Positions 48,919 through 56,176 of a stretch of DNA of 64,000 bases are shown here, piece after piece. Source of the stretch: Atrina japonica (Eukaryota > Mollusca > Bivalvia > Pterioida > Pinnidae); NCBI GenBank assembly GCA_030159075.1, contig BROG01000550.1, positions 441,374-505,373 on the forward strand, in the 5' to 3' direction. Position numbers and translations under genes: made by a program. The notes under the pieces were generated by a model. It made no database searches. It was not told the origin of the DNA and saw only the letters and a list, made by a program, of their open reading frames with translations. The number at the start of each line of letters is the position of its first letter. Position 1 is the stretch's first letter.

Positions 48919-49490
48919 GCAACTAAGCTGTACGACAAACGCGACGATTTCGGCTTTCCCATCGTAAATTTTCCACATTTAGAATAGTAAATATCCTTTT
49001 TATGTTTTATATCACCCCATCCGATATGCTAGGACTTTATATTTCACAAATGATCCGATATGCTAGGGCATATACAAACATATGAAGATTTCATATACAG
49101 AGGTAAACTACTCACTGACAAATTGTTGACACAGGGATATCGAAAACCGCGTTTAATGTCAACGTTCCGCAAATTTTACGGTCGGTATAGTAGCCTTGTT
49201 TGCGTTTACTGTTTCACTGAGTGAAATGTTGAGTTACCTGTTCGATGGTGGTTGTTGAGACGTCTGTACCAATTGTGACGAAGATTCATTCCTCACGTAT
49301 TTCATTGGACTTGACTGTGGACTCACGGCGGGTGTGACCGGTCGACAGGGGATGCTTACTCCCCATGGCACCTGATCCCACCTCTTAGTATCCAGAGGTC
49401 CATGTTTGTTCATTTTTACCTGATTTGTATCTATGTCCTGGACATTCTATTGATTTATACTTTGGTATCTGAGATTTTTTATATTTTCTC
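47803..49490 (+). mobile_element. Penelope-like retroelement, 5'-truncated, inserted in the element
   Basis: Runs from inside the RT coding region to a 3' tail that contains 'actcacggcgggtgtgaccg', 'ggggatgcttactcc', 'atggcacctgatcccacctc' and 'tttggtatctgagatttttt'. Related tails, or parts of them, occur at 25685, 36440, 56935, 57170 and 60960. The insertion joins the middle of the capsid gene to the palm region of the polymerase gene, so it came with a deletion of both. Confidence 0.7.
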
Positions 49491-49491
49491 C

Positions 49492-50515
49492 AGATTAAGC
49501 AACAGGCTAGTGGTTTTCCTGTTTCCTGTCAAACAGTAGAAGACCGTCGTCAGTACCTCAAAGAAATTGAAACGAGAGAACATGGTTACCAACCCGGATA
49601 CGCTCCTGTCCTTCGGACTGAGACAGTAAAAACCGAGGTCCCGTGTCACAGTGAGTGTCGGCACGTTAAAGAACCCTCACTGCTCAATGGCCATAGGTGT
49701 CGAGCATAGGCCAAAATTTGAAGCCCTTCACCGGCATTGGTGACGTCTCCATATGAGTGAAAGATTCTTGAGTGGGACAATAAACAACAATAAACAAACA
49801 AACAAACAAACGAAACATTACAACAGTTACTTCAAGATGACACTCGTGATATATTACATTCAGAACTGATTCCAAATGACGAAGGCCATGATGAGCTAGA
49901 CATGATGCTGGTGAATTCGAAACCGAAGGAAGACTTTGATGAACCGAATGGTTTTAGCATTGTAGTGCTAGCAGCCTTTACTACGCCTTTAGCACGGTTA
50001 CATCTCTATGCCACCCTAGAACGGTTGGGAGAACGTGTGTTGTATTTTGATACAGACAGTATCATTTATCAACACGATCCGCAGCATTGGAATCCCACTA
50101 TAGTGGACAGTTTAGGAGGATGGACAGACGAATTAGATGGCGATTCTATCTTATCCTTTGTCTCGGGAGGTCTTAAAAATTATGCGTACAAGACTCGTTA
50201 GGACAAAAAAGGGTGTGTAAAGTCAAAGGAATCACTTTTGATAGTCGTACCACTTCTACGGTCAACGTAGATACATTGAAAAAGTTGTTACGTGGTCAAC
50301 AAAAGAAAGTGCTTATATCGTACCTTCATAAAATCATGCGAACGAAACAGCATAAAGTCAAAACACAGGCGATGACTAAAGACGTGCGCGTAGTGTATGA
50401 TAAGAGACATCGCATTGAAAACTTTTGTACTTTACCTTATGGTTATAGAAAAAGTGAGACTGAAAACTTGAGACTGTTTGAAAAATTGTTTGAAAAGTTG
50501 TTTGAAAAAAGTTAG
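49492..50515 (+). pseudogene. Family-B DNA polymerase (Maverick type), C-terminal part
   Basis: Starts with 'KQQASGFPVSCQT...EDRRQYLKEIE', interrupted by a SINE (about 49596-49813), and resumes with 'LVNSKPKEDFDEPNGFSIVV' and the palm motif C 'LYFDTDSIIY' (about 50040), which carries the two metal-binding Asp residues. A TAG and a G-run frameshift near 50200-50212 precede the last part ('TKDVRVVYDKRHRI', 'FCTLPYGY'), which ends at 50515. The exonuclease domain, the protein-priming region and most of the palm are missing. In this family the enzyme copies the element from a protein primer. This copy is inactive. Confidence 0.85.
49596..49813 (+). mobile_element. SINE (molluscan type) inside the polymerase gene
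   Basis: Contains 'cggactgagacagtaaaaac', 'cgaggtcccgtgtcacagtg', 'gtgtcggcacgttaaagaac', 'cctcactgctcaatggcc' and 'gtgacgtctccatatgagtg', and ends in a (CAAA)n tail. This is the 3' half of a SINE family related to the elements at 12755 and 18553. The tRNA-like head is absent, so the copy is 5'-truncated. Confidence 0.8.
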
Positions 50516-50840
50516 GTTAACTTTGGTGTTGTTGTTGATATAAAACAGAAGAGGGTGAAGGATAGGGGTTCATTTAACACCATTTAAATTCGAAAATCTT
50601 CTAAAGCTAAGATAGTCATTTATTTTACAGTGGTTACTCTTAGACGGATTTCGGCTATACTTTAAGAGTTATTATTTGACCTTGTATGATACAGCTTTAT
50701 CTTTAGAAAATACACATATTTTTCAAATTGGAGCTCAACCGATGAAGTCTAATTGACAGAAACGATATATCGTCTTGAGCATTATAACTTTGGTATTATG
50801 TTTATAATATTTATACAATGTCATCTCAAGTACACGTATA
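50516..50840 (+). other. Spacer with a possible DnaQ-like exonuclease scrap
   Basis: A frame at about 50640-50755 reads 'LLLDGFRLYFKSYYLTLYDT' then 'ALSLENTHIFQIGAQP'. The 'YYL-x-x-YDT-x-x-L...I-Q-I-G-A' pattern resembles the first exonuclease motif of DnaQ-like nucleases found in some of these elements, but the second acidic residue (E of DxE) is gone and nothing follows. A TATA-like 'gatataaaa' is at about 50536. This is a weak call. Confidence 0.25.
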
Positions 50841-51871
50841 ATGGCTACTCTCGATTCTAAAGATCATGGTAGTTTTTACATGACTTTACCTAGCGATGCT
50901 AGTTGAAAGGTCTTTCATGATAATACCTTAACAGAATTCAAAACTCATTTACTCAAGCTTTAAGTATGATGGATAGTGAGTGGAAAGTATCTTTGAGTGA
51001 ATTGATCTTTCCCAACTTAATAGAATTCGTAGGATCGAATGATAATTACATAGATGTCCTGGTTCCCGTTCACGTTCCTTTGGAATCCGTCGTTACGTCT
51101 ACAGATCCCCTGGACCCCTCTACGTATCCTAAGAAAAGGGAAATGAAATATCGTCAACATGAACGTTTTACTGTAGAATTGATTAAGAAACACGTCTTCT
51201 TAGATGATTCCCAATTTGACCATGTCATCTCTAAAACAGATACGAAGTCGGGGATCGCTTTTGTAGGAAGTATTTGGAGACTTAAATATTGTTCGGGGTT
51301 TTATGCGTCTCCTGCAGCTTTAAAAGAAGAGATGAGAGTCGGGTTTTCTAGAGCCTTTCAATATGTCATTGATGGTGTAGAAGAACTATCACATAAAAAT
51401 ACTATTCAATTCAAGTATGACTCAGCTTTAGATCGATTCATGATTGAGTTTAAAGGCCGATCCATCTATTCCGTTCCCTTTTTAATACGTTTTCCAAATC
51501 TACTAGGTTATAAACTCGGCTTTGAAGCCATTGACATGCATGAGGGTATGGCTAAATGGATCGACGTTATACACATGCAACGGTATCCACCCGATTTAAA
51601 TATTGGTATGAGTGGTATCTATGTCTACAGTGACATTGCCGAAAGTTAAATTGTGGGTTCACAATAGTTACCGTTATTACGTGTGGTGCCTTTTCAAACG
51701 GGTCAATTGCTCAATCATCAACATAGGGAACCTTATTATTACAATTATGTGGGATTAAATAAAATGTATTTTGATACCATTGAAATACAATTGAGAGATG
51801 ACATGGGACGTAAAGTTCATTTTCTAGGGGACAAAGTGATTGCCAAACTTCATTTTCGTCGTGTGATTTAA
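50841..51871 (+). pseudogene. Conserved unknown protein of Maverick-like elements, broken
   Basis: The ATG at 50841 gives 'KDHGSFYMTLPSDAS', a stop, then 'KVFHDNTLTEFKTHL'. A frameshift near 50960 leads into the long frame 50966-51649 ('SEWKVSLSELIFPNLIEFVG', 'FVGSIWRLKYCSGFY', 'IRFPNLLGYKLGF', 'GIYVYSDIAES'). Two in-frame stops separate it from 51683-51871 ('RDDMGRKVHFLGDKVIAKLH'), which is the same frame. The 'SFY-TLPS...LTEF...W-VSL-E-IFP' start and 'IEIQLRDD-G' end are recurrent in this element class. The role is not known; a structural role is plausible. Full length would be about 340 residues. Confidence 0.7.
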
Positions 51872-51878
51872 TCATAAA

Positions 51879-52340
51879 ATGAAGTGCATCACAGGACTTT
51901 GGTCAGTTGATGCCGAGAGTCATCATGTCAACATCTTCTATTGGACATCTATCAATATGAAACCTACGAGAAAGGAAAATGAAATGAGAAAAGACGTGGG
52001 AAAAGAAGAGATGAAAAGACCAAAGGGATTGAAAGGGGAGAAACAGAAAGAAGAGAAACAGAGAGAAGAAGAGAAACAGAGAGAAGAAGAGAAATAGAGA
52101 GAAGAATGACAGAGAGAAAGAATGGGGAAACGGTGGAAGGACAGAGTCAGGAAAGGACAGAAGGACAGGAAAAGATAGAAGGACAGAGAGATGAAGGAGA
52201 AGAAGAACAGAAACAGAGAATAAAAAAGGGGAACGTCCACGAAAAGTATCCATAGAGAACAAAAGAAGAAAGAGAAGAAAAAGGACAGATGGAGGGAGTG
52301 AAAAGAAAGAGGGGAATACCACAAAAAGTAGAACACGAAG
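51879..52340 (+). repeat. Purine-rich low-complexity repeat over a short frame
   Basis: After a short frame from 51879 ('KCITGLWSVDAESHHVNIFY'), the sequence becomes a long GA-rich stretch with 'gagagaagaagagaaacaga' units (about 52020-52300). The Lys/Glu-rich peptide and the minus-strand frames across it are products of the repeat. The first ~35 codons may be a genuine gene start that the repeat has invaded. Confidence 0.6.
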
Positions 52341-52349
52341 AAATACCTC

Positions 52350-52577
52350 ATGATTTTTATGTTTATACGAAAATGGTTAATCGACTGTCGTCAGTCTCCC
52401 ATGTACGGTGACACTTTTCATTTACAATTAAATGATAATAATGGTAACCGAGCAGGTATGATGTATCATGTGCATAAAGAACAACGACAACAAGCATGGG
52501 ATCCTATTGGTCATAGTGTAGACGTACCGATGATACAATTTGTGTTTCAGGACAAAAAACGTAAAAAATTTGAATGA
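52350..52577 (+). CDS. Hypothetical 75-residue protein of the element
   Basis: Starts in the track with a non-ATG-like context near 'ttttatgtttatacg'. It encodes 'GDTFHLQLNDNNGNRAGMMY' and 'PMIQFVFQDKKRKKF', with a basic end. Unrecognised. It may be the tail of the preceding broken gene rather than a gene of its own. It ends about 35 bp before the TATA box of the BIR gene. Confidence 0.35.
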   Translation: MIFMFIRKWLIDCRQSPMYGDTFHLQLNDNNGNRAGMMYHVHKEQRQQAWDPIGHSVDVPMIQFVFQDKKRKKFE

Positions 52578-52611
52578 TTTTGGTCTGATCTAAAAATAGA
52601 CTTTATGGACC

Positions 52612-52620
52612 TTATAAAAA
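52612..52620 (+). promoter_or_regulatory. TATA box of the BIR gene
   Basis: 'ttataaaaa' followed by 'ggggtgaaac', 61 bp before the ATG at 52681, which leaves room for a transcription start about 30 bp downstream and a short leader. Confidence 0.55.
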
Positions 52621-52680
52621 GGGGTGAAACTCCATGTCAGGAACAATTCACTTTCAGACACGATGGAAAGAACATAAAGT

Positions 52681-53175
52681 ATGGATCCTTTATCTTCATC
52701 GACGATGGATGCTTGTCAGACCGTTACAGATAGTGCTCCCATGAACGGAGACATGATGGACAGTGTACCACGAACCCATCGGGTAGAAGTGGATAGTGTA
52801 CCGAGAGCCAACCTGATGGAAGTGGTAAGGAGTTCATCTACAGAAAGGAGACAGGCTGTGACCACTTTTAAACTAAGACCTGCTTCTGTCAGAGGGTTAT
52901 CGTTTTATCAGGAATTAAGAGTACCTTTAGCCTTACCTACTTTTTGTACGTATGAATCCAGGTACCTGACGTTTAAAGATCATTGGCCAAAATATCTACC
53001 GGGACCTAAACAGACACAATTAGCCAGAGAAGGATTTGTGTATTTAGGGAACAGTGACCACGTTCAGTGTTTTTGTTGTGGTACCTGTTTAAAAGATTGG
53101 GAATGGTCCGATAATGCTTATACAGAACATCGACGTTGGTCTAAAGATTGTGCTTTCAGTCAACTGGTGATATAA
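52681..53175 (+). CDS. BIR-domain (IAP-like) protein
   Basis: 165 codons including the stop, intact. The first ~75 residues are unstructured, with repeated 'M-D-S-V-P-R' phrases. The C-terminal ~85 residues form one baculoviral IAP repeat: 'SRYLTFKDHWPKYLPGPK', 'LAREGFVYLGNSDHVQCFCC', then zinc ligands in the exact spacing C-x2-C-x16-H-x6-C ('CFCC...EHRRWSKDC'). There is no RING or second BIR. IAP family members bind caspases or IAP antagonists and block apoptosis, and DNA viruses of invertebrates often carry them, so a host-survival role during element activity is a reasonable inference. It has its own TATA box, unlike the tightly packed structural genes. Its intact frame contrasts with its neighbours. 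Confidence 0.88.
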   Translation: MDPLSSSTMDACQTVTDSAPMNGDMMDSVPRTHRVEVDSVPRANLMEVVRSSSTERRQAVTTFKLRPASVRGLSFYQELRVPLALPTFCTYESRYLTFKDHWPKYLPGPKQTQLAREGFVYLGNSDHVQCFCCGTCLKDWEWSDNAYTEHRRWSKDCAFSQLVI

Positions 53176-53277
53176 AAAAACAAAAAAATTAAAAACAAAA
53201 AAAACCCTTCCGGGATAACCAAGTGCCTGGCGTGAACGAGTCTAAATATAGAATAAGAAGAACGGCTATAAAGTAAA

Positions 53278-53841
53278 ATGAAGTTTAGTCAACGAACAAC
53301 ATTTGAATCAGTCATCAACATGAGTTATCCAGGATTGCCTCAGACGCACCCTAATTATTCACCTAATTGTACACCGTACATAGAAGGGGCTGATGAATTT
53401 GATGAAGTTCCCAAAACTTTAGAACAGATGGAGGATGAAAAACAAAAAACTGATGCGGCCAAGGGAATGTTACGTGTTGCCTTCCTATCCACATTACAGA
53501 AAACACTACAGCCAGAAGTCAAAATATCGTATATGGGTTACGAATATAAGCCTTTCCCAACGACTCATCCTTGTTTCATTTGTGGTGAAATTGGACATTG
53601 GTCTCGTAGATGTCCTAAGAATAACGAGTCGTCAACAACATAAGTAAGAGTATATCCTGAGAACAAAGTAGAAAGTAGATCCCGTCAATCGGACCAGTGT
53701 TATAAATGTCATCAGTCAGGTCATTGGGCTTATGAATGTCCCGAACCGACTTCAACAGGAGCCAAACGTAAACTCAACGTGATGCTCAAGAAGGGGTGAA
53801 AACCCACCAAGAAAGTGAAAGTGGAAACCGAACAGAAGTGA
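53278..53841 (+). pseudogene. Protein with two CCHC zinc knuckles, two in-frame stops
   Basis: ATG at 53278. The first knuckle, 'CFICGEIGHWSRRC', is at about residues 99-112. An in-frame TAA lies at 53641. The second knuckle, 'CYKCHQSGHWAYEC', is in the same frame at about 53698-53739. A TGA at 53797 and a final TGA at 53839 follow, with a Lys-rich end ('KPTKKVKVETEQK'). Both knuckles keep all four ligands (C-x2-C-x4-H-x4-C) and the aromatic after His, so they would bind single-stranded nucleic acid. The context (BIR gene upstream, same strand, no gag or pol nearby) argues that it is an accessory protein of the virus-like element and not a retroviral Gag. The stop at 53641 could leave a one-knuckle protein. 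Confidence 0.75.
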
Positions 53842-53994
53842 TGATGTGATTTTTTGACCTGTTATAATGTAAATACGTTTACTGTCACAGCGTCATGGAA
53901 TCCGAACCGACCGTTCTTTTGCTCCGTGCTGTATGGGCAAGATCAACCGTAGTAGTGAGACAAAGTGATAAAAATTTGTTTGCGTGTTTTAAGA

Positions 53995-54125
53995 CTGTTT
54001 CATAGTGATGAACGTTTCAAAAAGTTATCAGTGTTTTCAAGTTAATAAGTGTTTCAAAGTTAATAAGTGTTTTCAAAGTTAATAAGTGTTTCAAAGTTAA
54101 TAAGTGTTTTCAAAGTTCATTCTTA
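53995..54125. repeat. ~19-bp tandem repeat 'aagttaataagtgttttca'
   Basis: About six units of alternating length in the spacer after the CCHC gene. It resembles the 'caaagt' repeats at 43130-43430 on the other side of the element. Confidence 0.7.
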
Positions 54126-54498
54126 TGTATTGTACAAAGTCACAGAGGGACGGCCCTAATCCTATTCCGACTATCTAAAAAAGTTTTTAGCGGGGTATTA
54201 AACTTATTAAATATCTGGTGTATGTGTATTATGTCTGGGTATAATGTGTACACTTAGAGTTTAGAGTACACTTAGAGTTTAAACCTAGTATCTACACGGT
54301 AGACACAAAGGTACACAGAGTGATCTGGTGTAAAACACCATTGACAAACTATGAGTATGACTAGAAGGATACCAAGAGTAATAGTGTAAAACTTAGATAC
54401 TTAGAGTAGAAGAGATACAGAGAGAGAAAATGACGGTATACAAAGGATCTTTGTTTTATTATTGCAACTATAGAACTACTGTTACTCTAATCAGTCAT
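54126..54498. other. Spacer of the element
   Basis: Contains short duplications ('gtacacttagagttta' twice near 54247-54280). No gene is seen. Confidence 0.5.
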
Positions 54499-54511
54499 AG
54501 GTTTCTTTTCG
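54499..54511 (-). promoter_or_regulatory. Histone-downstream-element-like motif 2
   Basis: Minus strand CGAAAAGAAACCT, 12 nt beyond the stem-loop at 54524-54539. Confidence 0.6.
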
Positions 54512-54523
54512 AAAAAGTTAGGT

Positions 54524-54539
54524 GGCCCTGAAAAGGGCC
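54524..54539 (-). terminator. Histone-type 3' stem-loop 2
   Basis: Minus strand GGCCCTTTTCAGGGCC: perfect 6-bp stem, loop TTTC, 5' flank AAC, 3' flank ACCTA. This is the textbook histone consensus. It lies 9 nt after the stop of the gene 54549-54752. Confidence 0.78.
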
Positions 54540-54548
54540 GTTTGTGGT

Positions 54549-54752
54549 TTAGGTTTTATATACCATGACATTAAAAAAGCATTTTGTGCGTTTGCTCTGC
54601 CGTCTTTCTCTTTTTCTTTTTTCAAACTTCACGAGCTCTATCCATTCATCGATGTTCGTTAGCCATCCCACATTTCTTTCCACTATATCGGCACACACCA
54701 TCCATTCTTCTTTTTCTTTAACTTCACCCCACATGTTTACGCATTCAGCCAT
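54549..54752 (-). CDS. Small charged protein with histone-type 3' end
   Basis: The first ATG in frame is at 54752 (the longer frame starts at a TTG), giving 68 codons including the stop. Composition is Glu/Lys/Arg and Trp rich ('WGEVKEKEEWMVCADIV', 'WIELVKFEKRKRERRQSKRT'), helical, with a basic patch near the C-terminus. It is not a histone and not otherwise recognised. It is divergent from the plus-strand gene at 54870 across a ~115-bp spacer that would have to hold both promoters. Confidence 0.5.
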   Translation of the reverse strand: MAECVNMWGEVKEKEEWMVCADIVERNVGWLTNIDEWIELVKFEKRKRERRQSKRTKCFFNVMVYKT

Positions 54753-54869
54753 GATCAAGCAATGACTATAGACTCTTAGACATACTCAGCAGGTTGTGTC
54801 GTCACTCATCGCGTCAGCGTTTCTTCTCCTGATTGTTGAACATCGTTTAGTGAAAAACAAAAAACAAAA

Positions 54870-55227
54870 ATGGAACGTATACAGAGGCTATTCATAAAAT
54901 TATTCTGTTACGATAGAAGAAACAAAATGACCACGATGCAGTGTGATCATTACTATCAGAGCCTACTGATGAAACTCAATCAGAGATGGAGGCAACTGAA
55001 ACAACAGCAAACCTCACAGAAAGTCGGGGATCAACTCGACCGGCAGTACCGATAGTGCTTAGACCATCTGGCAGCTCAGTATGTATGTACTAGAAAACAG
55101 ATTAGAGCTAGTTTTCGTCAACTACAGATACCGATCATCATGACTATCAAAAGGAAGACAAATGATCTACTGGAAGCAGAACGACGTTTACTTCTGAAAA
55201 AGAGAAGATGTTACTGTCAATATTAGT
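54870..55227 (+). pseudogene. Basic helical protein with histone-type 3' end, one stop
   Basis: 119 codons including the final stop, counted through one in-frame TAG (near 55053) after 'QKVGDQLDRQYR'. Beyond it the same frame continues 'CLDHLAAQYVCTRKQIRASF', 'TIKRKTNDLLEAERRLLLKK', 'RRCYCQY'. It is rich in Arg, Lys and Gln and strongly helical, so a coiled coil or DNA-binding role is possible. The final stop lies 13 nt before stem-loop 3. The continued coding look after the TAG shows that the stop is a recent lesion or a read-through site. Confidence 0.55.
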
Positions 55228-55240
55228 ATCCTAACCAACG

Positions 55241-55256
55241 GCCCTTTTTAGGGCCA
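55241..55256 (+). terminator. Histone-type 3' stem-loop 3
   Basis: Plus strand GGCCCTTTTTAGGGCC: perfect 6-bp stem, loop TTTT, 5' flank CCAAC, 3' flank ACCAA. It follows the plus-strand gene, so hairpin orientation tracks gene orientation. Confidence 0.72.
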
Positions 55257-55268
55257 CCAAACTCATTA

Positions 55269-55281
55269 GAAAAGTAATCTA
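55269..55281 (+). promoter_or_regulatory. Histone-downstream-element-like motif 3
   Basis: AGAAAAGTAATCT, a weaker variant of the 13-mer, again 12 nt beyond its stem-loop. Confidence 0.5.
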
Positions 55282-55385
55282 AACTGTATTGATATATGCT
55301 ACATATACTAATTACTCTATTATAAAACACTCCTTCTCATAAACCCTATAACTCATTTCATTGTATACACTGCACATTCAGTTTA

Positions 55386-55398
55386 AGGTTTCTTTTCG
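55386..55398 (-). promoter_or_regulatory. Histone-downstream-element-like motif 4
   Basis: Minus strand CGAAAAGAAACCT, 12 nt beyond stem-loop 4. Confidence 0.6.
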
Positions 55399-55410
55399 TA
55401 AGATATCAGT

Positions 55411-55426
55411 GGTCCTGAAAAGGACC
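55411..55426 (-). terminator. Histone-type 3' stem-loop 4
   Basis: Minus strand GGTCCTTTTCAGGACC: perfect 6-bp stem, loop TTTC, 3' flank ACTGA. It lies 24 nt after the stop of the gene 55451-55705. Confidence 0.74.
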
Positions 55427-55450
55427 GTTGTTTTTAATATCTGCCATGAT

Positions 55451-55705
55451 TCATGAACAGAATCTCTTGTTAAACGGCAAACACTTCTCGTCCACCATCT
55501 GCTTACGTTTTCTCTCTTCTGTAACAAACCACTAAACAGAATTGAGAAGTACAATTCGTCTCAGGTGAACATCTTCCTTTCCCTGTTGAAAGTTCATATT
55601 AATCTTTCGTAACTTCTCTTTGGTATCACGAACAATCTGATTGGTATCATATACCGGAACAGGTTCGTTTTCTTGTTCCATAGTGTACTCTATAGCATAC
55701 TCCAT
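55451..55705 (-). pseudogene. Small helical protein with histone-type 3' end, one stop
   Basis: ATG at 55705. 85 codons including the final TGA, with one in-frame TAG after about 49 codons ('EDVHLRRIVLLNSV' then stop then 'WFVTEERKRKQMVDEK'). The start is acidic ('MEYAIEYTMEQENEPVPV') and the middle basic and helical ('RDTKEKLRKINMNFQQGK'). Unrecognised. It is the outermost gene of the element on the right and is too short when split to stand out as an open frame. Confidence 0.5.
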
Positions 55706-55794
55706 GTTTAATATTTTTTATCACTCTTAGACTGATTTCTCCTAGGCGTCTATCACTGCTTGCTTTTTCATTGAGTGAAACCACGTTGCCAACG

Positions 55795-55875
55795 ACGCAT
55801 AGACCAATCATCAAAGAGGTCAAAGTTGATGAGACGGAGTACGTCGCGTGCGCTATATTGCTCATATAAAAAGCC
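55795..55875 (+). promoter_or_regulatory. CCAAT + TATA promoter, right end of element
   Basis: Plus strand 'gaccaatcat' (about 55801) and 'ctcatataaaaagccg' (TATA at about 55864) at promoter-like spacing, followed about 30 bp on by 'tttcactgtgcttc'. The layout is like that of histone or viral promoters. It points away from the element, with no recognisable plus-strand gene before 56177, so its target may be lost. Confidence 0.4.
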
Positions 55876-55930
55876 GTGCGCGTCTGTTTTCACTGTGCTT
55901 CGATTCAGAAGACATCACACACAAGATCAC

Positions 55931-56176
55931 AGTGCATAACCGTTTGTAAATGAAAAGTCGAGCATTCTGTCACAAAATATCACTCATCATTTATTTTCAA
56001 CGTGTGTGCTGTGAACATGCGTATAATAAGTAAAAAAGTACAAATATTTACATGCTGTATAATTGTCGTAACATTTTATAATTCAAAAGTTCAAAGTTTT
56101 TATAACCTGTCGAAATCTTTGTCATGTAATTTATAATTATTTTAATGATAATCATAATTCATTTACCTTTAACCAG
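55931..56176. other. Spacer between the element and the membrane-protein pseudogene
   Basis: No gene seen. The true right boundary of the virus-like element should lie here or slightly to the left, but no target-site duplication or terminal repeat is evident. Confidence 0.4.

Larger units (their letters stand above)
43700..55930. mobile_element. Maverick/Polinton-like virus-like element, decayed
   Basis: Defined by linked genes: packaging ATPase, capsid-associated small proteins, F54H12.2-like capsid protein, family-B DNA polymerase, a conserved unknown protein, a BIR protein and a CCHC protein. This set is characteristic of large self-synthesising DNA transposons and related adintovirus-like elements of invertebrates. 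The edges are approximate: the outermost supported genes are at 43768 and 55705. I found no retroviral-type integrase, no adenovirus-type protease and no terminal inverted repeat, so the copy may be truncated or of a variant type. Nearly every gene has stops or frameshifts, so it cannot produce a particle. Confidence 0.85.

Noticed and set aside
49479..49875. Minus-strand frames of 61-63 codons
   Set aside because: Shadows of the polymerase remnant and of the SINE inserted in it.
51903..52351. Two ~138-codon Ser/Phe/Leu-rich minus-strand frames
   Set aside because: Complement of a purine-rich low-complexity tract. No start or homology.
53278..53841. Retroviral/LTR-retrotransposon Gag, because of the CCHC knuckles
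   Set aside because: No protease, integrase, RNase H or LTRs nearby. Gene order fits the virus-like DNA element.
43130..54125. Terminal inverted repeats of the virus-like element made of 'caaagt'-type tandem repeats
   Set aside because: The two repeat blocks are not clearly inverted relative to each other, and the right block lies inside the gene-bearing region.
43700..55930. Host histone gene cluster, because of the stem-loops
   Set aside because: None of the adjacent frames resembles H1, H2A, H2B, H3 or H4, and they lie within a Maverick-like gene set. A degraded cluster would show at least one histone-fold remnant.
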